DNA of 64,000 nt from Pycnococcus provasolii (taxonomy: Eukaryota > Chlorophyta > Pseudoscourfieldiophyceae > Pseudoscourfieldiales > Pycnococcaceae). Location of the stretch: the NCBI GenBank assembly GCA_938743325.2, contig OW568878.1, forward strand, positions 372,001 to 436,000. Reading direction: 5' to 3'. The notes below the pieces were generated by a model. It worked only from the letters and a program-made list of their open reading frames with translations, was not told the origin of the DNA and searched no databases. The translations under genes were made by a program, and so were the position numbers. Of the stretch, positions 55,976-64,000 are shown piece by piece (within the stretch, counting starts at the first letter, position 1; every line of letters starts with the position of its first letter).

Positions 55976-56781
55976 CGAGACGAGACGGTCGGCCAAATCC
56001 AACCTCCTGACCTACCTCCAGTCCAGCATACATACATACTCGTGCGTTTTGTTGCGAAGTCTTGAATATCCTTTCCTTTCACGATATTACGATGCTTATT
56101 TTTCTCAATCCTAAGATATTTTCTTGTTTGACGAACACGACGAAATTTTAACACCATTCTTGTAACTCACTTACCGAGCGCACGACAGTATCCTCTCCTC
56201 TTATCGTTCATGGAGCCTCGCCTCGCCTCGCCTCGCCTCGCCTTCGTCATCGTTCTGATCGAACTGTGACACTTGACTGACATATATCAAGACTGACTGA
56301 CTGACTGAGAGACGTATGTACACGTTGCCTGTGCTCCCAGGCTCACTAAAGGTACCTCCTCTTCTTATACTATGCACGAAAGCCTCTCCGTTGCATCCGC
56401 ACAGCCTGGGGCACCCTACTCATAGCCTACGATAGCTAACCTTAGGTGGTGGGCCCCGTAACCGTAACCGTAACCCTAACAGCCTAACCGTAACCCTAAC
56501 CGTAACCCTAACCCTAACAGCCTACCCCGATCCGGGATCCCCCCCGGGGAAAGCCCCGGGGTGGTTGTTAGTTCCCCCCTGGCCCCTGGGGTGGACCCCC
56601 CCCTCCCCCTCCCCCCTCGGCCTTGACCTGGTTGTTAATTCCCCTTCGGCCTTCCCCCCCCTTCCCCCCGGCTGCCCGGGCCCGGTGGTTTTTGTTCTAT
56701 CTGTCAATTTACACACCGTCATTCCCCACTCTCCTTCTACTCCTCTCTGCAGGTTCACTCTCTGTTGCAACATAACATAAC
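55976..56781. other. Intergenic region with telomere-like variants and C-runs
   Basis: This 806 bp holds a CCTCG tandem (56217-56242), a TGAC tandem (about 56275-56308), the CCGTAA/CCCTAA array (56457-56525), GGATCC (56535) and long C-runs with CCCCTTCGGCC words (56550-56690). No gene is supported. Confidence 0.6.
56457..56525. repeat. Mixed CCCTAA / CCGTAA telomere-like array
   Basis: About ten units alternate between CCCTAA and the variant CCGTAA, interrupted by CAGCCTAA. Variant mixing of this kind is usual for subtelomeric or old interstitial arrays. Confidence 0.85.
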
Positions 56782-58574
56782 ATGGCGTCTTTGGGCATTT
56801 CACGTGCGTCTTCTCATCGTCAGAAATCTTTGAAGTTTGCCAAGAAGCTCTCGCCCTCTTCATCTGCAACTGGTTCAAAGGGGGGCAATGGCGCCTCTTT
56901 GACTTCCTCATCTGCGTCTGGACTATTTGATGAACATGGTTTGTTTGTGATGAAAGGTACGTGTGATTCAGGGAAACTTGCTAACTTGCTTTTCGGTCTT
57001 GCGTTTTCGGTCGTGCTGCTCTTGCTCTTTGCTTCGTTAGGAACAAAAGGATGGTGTTGGTTCCGTGGGTTGCGTTCTCTCTCTCGCGCGCGCGCGCGTG
57101 CGCGCGCGCGTGGCTTGTGCCGCATGTCCTGTAGGAGGACTATATACCTTAGCAAGATTCTTCTCCGATGTACTGAATATATAAATACTCGCTGACAAAC
57201 ACACACACACACACACACACAACTATACCGCACTTCGCAGATGCGGCACCTGCACCTGGCAACGTGCTTGGAGATATCACGAACAAAAAGAATCTCAGTC
57301 AACCTGCCGCCAAAACCAACAAAAAGTCAACACAGCCTACAGCATCGAACCTCTCACCCACGCCTCAGATGCCGAGAACTCCACCGGGTGCGGAAATTGT
57401 CGCGCTGCCAAGCTCAGGAAACAGCACGCCGACGTCGTCAGATACGAACTCAAACAAAAAACCAACCCTGAAGGTTACCACAGACACGCTCGAGTCTGCG
57501 TTCCTCGCACCGGACCCGCCGCCGCGTGGAACCAAGAAAGGCGCGGCCTCGTCGAACGCGACAACAACAATGAGAGCAGCGGCACAGCAGAATAAGCAGC
57601 CTACAGCACCTCGCGTCGTTCAGATGCCAGAACTCGCGCAGGCACTCAGCCCGCTCGCGGACGCACGACCGAAAAAAGCGAGTGGGTGGGACAAGGGCTG
57701 GGAGGATATCGAGCGATTCGCAACCACCTTCACGCAGCAGGTGGGTGCGCTTGGATCCGCGCTCCTCGACAGCCCAGGAGGACCCGCATCGCAGACGGCA
57801 AACAATAGCAATATGGCCGCCTCCGCTGCGGCACAGCAGAGACTGACCATGCCAGGACGCGCGGAACATCATGCCGCCACGCAAGATGCGAACAGCGAGT
57901 GGGACGAATTTGGAATCGTCGAGCAGAGTCTGGATGCTATCAACACGATGGGACGCGTGGCACTTGGCATAGCGACGACCATCGACGGTGCGATCGAGGG
58001 GAGCATCGAGGCTGTCAAGAAAAAGATGAGCCCGCTGAAGAAGCTGGGCGCTCGCGTCTCGCCTAAGGGTAAAGGACCGAAGCCGGGAGCAGCTGAGGTG
58101 ACCGTCGTGACGGCAGCGGCAGCCACGAACGAAAGCAACGGCGAAAAGAACACAAGCACGAAGACGGCAGACAACTGGGACAACTGGGGGACGCCAGTCG
58201 CACGTGCTGGTCCGCCTCGAAGGAAAAAGGCGCCGGCGGCGGCGTCCAACGCACCGACATCTGTCGTGCCCGACAGCCCAGATCCACTGCAGGAGCAGAT
58301 GAGAATGCAGGTGGATGCGCTGTTGCATGAGAAAGCGAGATTGGCGCACGAAAATGCCCGTCTGCAGCGCGAAAATGATGGCCTGCACGAGCTTCTGCAG
58401 TACCAGCAGCATGCGACGGTTGAGGATGACGATGTTTGCGACGAAGAGGCAGTCACGCCCGAAGCTACGGTTCGAGCAGTCTCTATGCTCGAGATCGTGC
58501 AGGAGGAAGAGGAGGAGCAGGAGGCACAGGTTGTCGACAACAACGACGACGACGATGTGGAGACGGAGCAGTGA
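56782..58574 (+). CDS. Two-exon protein with Trp/acidic motifs and C-terminal coiled coil
   Basis: The exons are 56782-56956 and 57241-58574. The 284-nt intron has donor GTACGTGT and acceptor CTTCGCAG, phase 1, giving 502 residues; the join restores MKDAAPAPGNVLGDITNKKN. The N-terminus is basic Ser/Lys-rich. There are two helical blocks, GWDKGWEDIERFATTFTQQV and VEQSLDAINTMGRVALGIAT, and a Trp motif DNWDNWG. Repeated W-D/E-x-x-W and D-E-F-G pieces resemble adaptor-binding motifs in trafficking proteins, but that is an impression only. A leucine-zipper coiled coil lies at about 418-460 (ARLAHENARLQRENDGLHEL), followed by an acidic tail. The LGDITN peptide recalls cell-cycle proteins (cyclins) without other support. 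Part of the zipper exon is copied at 51941-52069. Confidence 0.75.
57085..57222. repeat. Alternating purine-pyrimidine tracts inside an intron
   Basis: A CG/TG run (57085-57112) and a CA run (57198-57222) both lie in the intron 56957-57240. Both are classic Z-DNA-forming sequences. Confidence 0.85.
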
Positions 58575-58634
58575 GAAAGGGGATGCAGGTGGCATACGCA
58601 CACAGAGACACATCGTAATTCTTTACATTATAAT

Positions 58635-59486
58635 TTATAAATCACTCACTTGTCCACCCTTAGCGGAGTTAGCGCCATGATTGCCACCTACACGCTGCCG
58701 CTTTCCCCCACCGAGGTGCTTTGTGATATGAGGCTGCATGGCTGGATCGAACATCCTCTGAATACCGATGATGTGGTTCACAACGCGTTGCGTGGCCGTG
58801 CGCACTTTCGTCGCGTCTCCACCATATTCTGCTTCTAGCGCCGCCACCGCACGTGCCGCCGCAAGCGCGGTAAGAGTGCAGCTTTCGTCGGGTTCGACGC
58901 GCAAATTGTGAGCATCCTCAACCTTCTTGTTTTCGTTGAGCTTGACGGTTATCGCATGGCTGGGCAGTGCCTGCAAGCTCTTTGCGTGCATTTCACGTGC
59001 CTCTTTCCAAGTCCCGTCGAAAGCGACGAGCACAAATGCCGCCCCGCTTAGAACACTATCCACGTCACGCAACGAGGATTGTGGCAGCGGTGTAGCACCC
59101 TGTTCTTTGGGCTGCTCGTCCTGTTCATGCTCTGTTTCGTCGTCAGGCTCGTCGAGTATTCGCGCGTTGTTCGTCGGGTAAAGCACGTAAACGTTCGACG
59201 CGTTCGCGATGCGTTCGGCGACTTGGTCCTTGACAGCGCGCGCCTTGACAAGCGCGCATCTGTGCATGCAGAACGTCATAACGTTTGATGTCGAGAGCGG
59301 CCGTTTGTATTCGTGCGGGTGTCTGATGATGACGAGTGCGCCTCTCGTGTTGATGGGCTGTGCGGGCGTGCTTGCACAGAAGCACCCCGTTGGAGTCGGG
59401 CGCAAGCACTTCGCGCACATCTGCCGAGGACGACGGAAGTCGTCTGAGCCGGCGTCTGACGTGGCGTCAACCATGGCGTCGGCCAT
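58635..59486 (-). CDS. DTW-domain tRNA acp-transferase-like protein (DTWD/TapT family)
   Basis: The product is 283 residues from ATG 59486. The N-terminal zinc-type Cys set reads CAKCLRPTPTGCFC. SAM-pocket and family motifs follow in order: IIRHPHEYKRPLSTSNV, YVLYPTNNARILDE, FVLVAFDGTWKEAREMHAKS with the D157-G-T-W motif, and LRVEPDESCTLTALAAARAV. Enzymes of this family transfer the 3-amino-3-carboxypropyl group of SAM to a tRNA uridine (acp3U). All diagnostic residues are present. A poly-acidic insert (DDETEHEQDEQ) lies between the YPT and DGTW motifs. The basic Gly-rich tail may bind RNA. The stop lies 60 bp from that of the preceding gene. Confidence 0.88.
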   Translation of the reverse strand: MADAMVDATSDAGSDDFRRPRQMCAKCLRPTPTGCFCASTPAQPINTRGALVIIRHPHEYKRPLSTSNVMTFCMHRCALVKARAVKDQVAERIANASNVYVLYPTNNARILDEPDDETEHEQDEQPKEQGATPLPQSSLRDVDSVLSGAAFVLVAFDGTWKEAREMHAKSLQALPSHAITVKLNENKKVEDAHNLRVEPDESCTLTALAAARAVAALEAEYGGDATKVRTATQRVVNHIIGIQRMFDPAMQPHITKHLGGGKRQRVGGNHGANSAKGGQVSDL

Positions 59487-60274
59487 GACAGATTAGTCGA
59501 CGGCGAGAAGAAGAATACTTGACATTTCAGAAAAATACTCGAACCCCGAATTCTCACTGGGTCGGGCCTTTCGGAACCCCGAACTTCTTCCCCATGCATG
59601 GGTTTTGGTTATGCACGGGCACAGCCGGCAGCCGGGCCAGGTCAGCGTGTGGTCGTCGTCCCAGGTCGTACTCAGTGTTGTAAGATACTGTTGTTAGTGT
59701 TAACCTTAGTGTTGTCAGCCATGGCTCAAGAGGGTGGTCAAACATTTTCGGTCCGTGTCGCTCGTGTAGGCGCCGTGAATGGCCGAGCAGAGCAGTTGAA
59801 TGGAGTTGAACGGAGAATGAAGGTACCTTTACAGTAGAGTTGTTCTCCGTCCGGCCCGACGCGGAATTACAGTCTGAATTACAGCCTACAATTCCCCAAC
59901 TGTATTATGTATACCAGGCACTTTACCAGGCGCTTTTCTACGCCCATCGTCGGGTAAACTGGTCGGGCTGTCGGGTGAGGCCTGTCCTGTGGTTTGGTCG
60001 GGTGAGGTGATCAGGCCGTCGGGTGCCACTTGAAGGGAACGAACGCCTCCTTGAACGCACGGCCAAGGCAAAAGTCGGGTGCCTGGTGGGGTGTCGCCGC
60101 TCCTCCGCCGCTCCAGCCGATTCATTCCGAGAGTGGCCGCCCATGCCGCCCATGCCGCGCTCCTCCATGCAGCGCCTGGTGGTGGACGCAGCAGACCACG
60201 GGTCTCCGGTCGTCTCCCCTGCTGACGGTGACGGTGAGGGGTTGGGGGCCCCATCTGGGGTAACGTTAAGAAGA
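59487..60274. other. Divergent intergenic region without a supported gene
   Basis: This 788 bp holds TTTACAGTAG (about 59827) and GTCGGG words in 59950-60030. A short frame 59598-59837 with a hydrophobic patch (CCKILLLVLTLVLSAMAQ) starts at ATG but has no other support. Confidence 0.55.
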
Positions 60275-60305
60275 ATGGACTCATCACCATACTCTGCTGT
60301 GCCAG

Positions 60306-60336
<31 letters not shown>

Positions 60337-63300
60337 GGGCCGGGACGCCTTACCTGTTCGCGCCTTAACCTTAAGACACGTCAGAGCTGACTTGGAGTCG
60401 TTTCTCGAGCCATGTTCTCAGCCTCGATATGTTCCGCCTTCCGTTGCGTCGTGCTCGGGCAGGGACAGCGACAGCGACAGCGACAGAAACTCTCACGCTC
60501 ACGTCGTCGCCGTGGCGGTGGCCGTGAAAGCGCACATCGAAGCACGCGCAATCACGGAGTCTACAGACAAAGAAGACGAAAACGCCGAGACTCTGCATGC
60601 GGCGTGGGAAGGACGGAAACTACCCCAAAGCCAAAACACAAGTCCAACAAACGACGCAAAAGGTCGCCAGCCTAGACGAGAGAATTCAACGACGACTATC
60701 GAGGCGATGAGGCAGAGCCTGGCTGGCGCGACATACACAACTACTTTTGGTGACTCCTCAAAGTCTATGTCGCAACCAAATGCAGCCGCTGACGCGCAAA
60801 AAGACAGTCAGGCAACAAGCGCGGCCGAAACGACGCCTACAAACGAAAAGAAGCAGATAGCTGAGGTGGCGACCACAGACAACAAGAGAAAGAGTTTTCG
60901 AAGTGTCGTCAAGTCGGTCATTTTTGGCATGGCGTTTCTAAAGAAAAAAGTGGCACCAGACGAGCACGAGCAGCAACAACCTGAGGCTGAACCAGCAACG
61001 ACGCTCAGCAGGGAGAAGAGCGGCGACATCGCTTGGGCGGTTGCGATGATAGCGCAGAGGTGGCGCAAAAAGGCAAATGCACACCTCATCCCGTTCCTTT
61101 CGCCGTTCGTGCCACGTGTACTGCAGGAGGAGGTGGCTGGAGAGGGAACAGGTTTCCTAGATCCGACGCACACATTCGCGAGACGACAGCAGACGCTCGC
61201 GGGACCGTGCGCCTCCTCGCGCGAAGTTGCCATACTTCTTGCGGATATCAGTGGATTCACGCCGCTGACGGAGAAACTCTCCAAGCGCGGCTCGCGAGGC
61301 GTGGAAATGCTCACCAAGTGCATCAATGCATACTTCTCCGCAGCAATTGAGATCGTGCACCGTCATGGTGGCGATGTCATCAAATTCGCTGGCGACGCCA
61401 TGATCATCATGTTTCAGGACGTTGTTAACCCAAATGAGGAGCTGGACGATACTGAGAAGGATATTACAGAGAAGAGCGTTGACGAAATCGCGGCAGAGAT
61501 CGATCAAGGCGCAAGCAATACAAATAAGTCGCTTGCCAGGGCTACGGTGCGAGCAGGATGGTGTGCAGCGTCTCTTGCATCCAAGCTCGGCCACGTCGAA
61601 ATGCAAAAAGACGGTTCGGTGAAGCCACTTAGTGTGAAAAATTTGTCTAGAAAGAATATCGGCGCGGAGGCGTTGAAGATGTTCGCCTCAAATATGGACG
61701 AAACCAGAGCAAGCGCAGATGGAAAGAGATCATCAAAGGTAGGATCACTGCTTGCAAAGCAGGCATCCTCGAAATTATTGAAATCTGCAGTGAGCCGTCG
61801 TTCCATGAAAGCTGCATCGCAGGGTCCAGAACCTTCATCGCCGATTTCGAGCGGCCCGGTGGTTGAGAGCGTGTCAACCCCAAATGGCAAGGCAAATGAG
61901 GAGTGGGAGCTGACCACGCCGGTCTCTCCTGGCACACCAGAGGCGGATGACGAAGACACGGGCTTTACGAAGCGGCTTTCACGGCGCCGTTCAAGCTTGG
62001 CAGAACTTTCCGGTATGTTGCCAAATGCCGGTGAAAGCGGCGCTCTGAAGGATGATGAAAAGATGCACGGAGGATCCAGAATGAAGTATTTGACTCCACC
62101 AAGTACATCGGATGCGGAGGTGAGCATGTGCACTTCAATCGGAATGCTTCGTGCTGGACTTGCATGCTTATCCATGTGCGCCTGCGCAGGATATCAAGGA
62201 GGTCAAGTCTATCCTGGATCTCCCAAACGCAAAAGTCCCCACTCTTTCTCATCGTTTAGCAAATCATTCAATCAATCGGCGCACAGATCATTTGCCAAGA
62301 GCTTTTCTGGTAGGAACGATTTGCCGAATGTGAGCCGAACGAGTAGTCGGATGAACGAAATACGTCTCGAAGATAACGAGTCTATCCACGGCGGATTGAT
62401 CGATGAAGAGGACAAGCCGAAGTTGAGCCTCAAACTTATCGTGGCTGCGGGCAAAGTTCATCTGATGAATGTGGGTGGGGGCGAGTCGAGTACAGCAAGC
62501 AAGAATATGGGCGATGCGAGGCGATTTGAATTTCTAATAGCTGATCCCGCTCACAATGTGCACGGGCGAGCACCATTTCAGCAGATCAAGGACGCTGAAG
62601 ACGAGGCTGAGCCTGGTGACATCATCTTGACACAAGAGGCGGTAGAGTACGTCGGAGACGAGTTCCAGCTGGAATTACGTCCCACGGGCAATGCGCGAAT
62701 CGTCGGCCTTGCAATGGCGGCAAGGTGGCGCCAAAAATCGAAAGGCGGGAACGACGAATACCAAGGTGCGTTAGACGCTCTCGAGGCGAGCATGACTGCA
62801 CCGCGACCTCCAGAAATTTATCGAATGTCCGCACGCAGGCAGGCAATGTCACTCAAGCGTATTCGCCGATACGTCGTGGGTCAGGTGCGAAATCGCGTCG
62901 AGGCTGGACACAGCGACTTTGTGAACGAGATCCGGGTGCTTAGCGTAGTCTTTTTCGGTTTCCCGGCGTTGCAGAAACCCCTACCCGAAGGTCAAAAGCA
63001 GCCTGACGTCGAGGAGGCTCTTGAGAAGCTGCAGGCTTGTACGATCGATCTTCAAACGGCGCTTCGTAGGCACAGTGGGACGCTTTTACAGATCAGATGC
63101 GATGAGAAGGGATACCTCGCGGTGTGCGCCTTCGGTCTGCCGGGCCAGGCTTTCGAAGACAATCCAGAGCGAGCCATCGCGTGTGCGTCAACCGTTCTCA
63201 CAAGCAAAGGTGGGAAGAGAGCAGGCGCCGTCGCGGGTGTGACGACTGGACAGCTTTTCTGCGCTGTCGTTGGTGCACCCGAACGTGTGGAATACACAGT

Positions 63301-64000
63301 TTTTGGTGATGCCATAAATCTCTCTGCGCGGCTAATGGTCAAGGCAAAGAATGGTCTCGGCAATACAGGGCTTCTCTGCGACGGTCTCACACACGGGGCG
63401 TGTATGGACGGCGGCGATACGATTGATGGCAAGTTCACAAAGCTTCAGCCGCTGCCTGTTAAGGGGAAGGCAGAACCCGTTCAGGTATTTGCCGTTGATC
63501 CGACAAGATCACAAGAAGAGGTCGACGATGCACGAACACGCGAGCAGAAGGTCCAAGCAAAGATTGATTCGTTGATTGCATTTGGTGGCCCTAAAATCAT
63601 GAACAGCGGGGACAGTGTCACCGACGACAGCATCCCGATGGTTGGGCGTGACGATGATTTGGCAATTGTCCAGTCATGCATTTGGGGATTTACAGACGAC
63701 TCGGCAAAAAGGCTGGAAGCATTGAGTCCAAAAGCTCGACTGCCAAGTGCACGATGCAAATTTGTGCTTGTGCAGGGAGCTCAAGGTCTTGGCAAGTCAC
63801 GATTTCTTGGTTCTGTGCGAGAAATGGCGAAAGAGAAGAGTCTGCATACAATTTACGTCAAGACTACAGGTTCTCGCGACAATCGAAATATTCCGTACAT
63901 GGCATGGGTTCTGTGCTTGATACAGTTGGAACGCATTGTGAAGAATGTTTTGGACCATGGTGATGAATCATCCGCGGTGAAGAACGAAGGGCTCACCGAA
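60275..64000 (+). CDS. Soluble adenylyl cyclase (sAC/ADCY10-type), N-terminal part
   Basis: The frame runs from ATG 60275 without a stop to the window edge, giving more than 1240 residues. After a Ser-rich start, the first cyclase homology domain begins at about 315: REVAILLADISGFTPLTEKL with metal-binding Asp324, and HGGDVIKFAGDAMIIMF with Asp374, a spacing of 50 as in sAC. An insert of about 250 Ser/Lys/Arg-rich residues splits this domain before LSLKLIVAAGKVHLMNVGGG and RFEFLIADPA. The second domain spans about 885-1070 (IRVLSVVFFGFPALQKPL, GAVAGVTTGQLFCAVVGAPE, YTVFGDAINLSARLM). A P-loop ATPase module starts at about 1168 (VQGAQGLGKSRFL). Two such domains plus ATPase is the sAC layout; these enzymes make cAMP and are often stimulated by bicarbonate and calcium. 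The second domain lacks the metal aspartates, as in other sAC proteins. Confidence 0.92.

Overview
The window is nuclear DNA from a gene-dense, intron-poor eukaryote, most likely a unicellular alga. Class III cyclase, FG nucleoporin, cohesin-loader, DHHC and calpain genes rule out a prokaryote. A plant-type bZIP protein and organelle-type N-terminal extensions on the P450 and DUF455 proteins favour an alga, but I cannot name the lineage. About 27 host genes are supported, one of them cut by each window edge. Most are single long exons. Seven or eight contain short introns of roughly 50-285 nt, with GTACGT the commonest 5' splice site, usually close to the start codon.

Layout. 1-13 kb: tail of a WW-domain gene, a coiled-coil gene, a 1625-residue SMP/C2 lipid-transfer-type gene, a three-exon ABM-domain gene on the minus strand, a DHHC palmitoyltransferase, a WD40 gene and a small coiled-coil gene. 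13-24 kb: a two-exon gene of unknown function, a DUF455 ferritin-like gene, a retroelement fossil, a small helical gene, a cytochrome P450, a DUF3431 gene and a probable multi-exon minus-strand gene. 24-38 kb: FG nucleoporin (two exons), calpain, a small spliced secreted-type gene, a LanC-like gene, a two-exon membrane protein and a repeat-rich Ala/Pro protein. 38-54 kb: a giant multi-pass receptor-like protein, a possible three-exon gene, the cohesin loader SCC2, a copy of a coiled-coil exon and a proline-rich gene. 55-64 kb: bZIP factor, a two-exon coiled-coil/trafficking-like gene, a DTW-domain tRNA-modification gene and the N-terminal part of a soluble adenylyl cyclase.

The genes do not form one pathway. 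Neighbouring genes alternate strands, and tail-to-tail pairs are packed 9-60 bp apart or overlap. TTAGGG-type telomere motifs sit in many intergenic gaps. At 52.07 kb one such tract directly abuts a diverged copy of an exon from a gene 6 kb away. Membrane signalling and lipid/trafficking functions are prominent (SMP/C2, DHHC, calpain with a Cys-rich N-terminus, GCC2/GCC3-type receptor, cyclase), but functional coupling among them is speculation.
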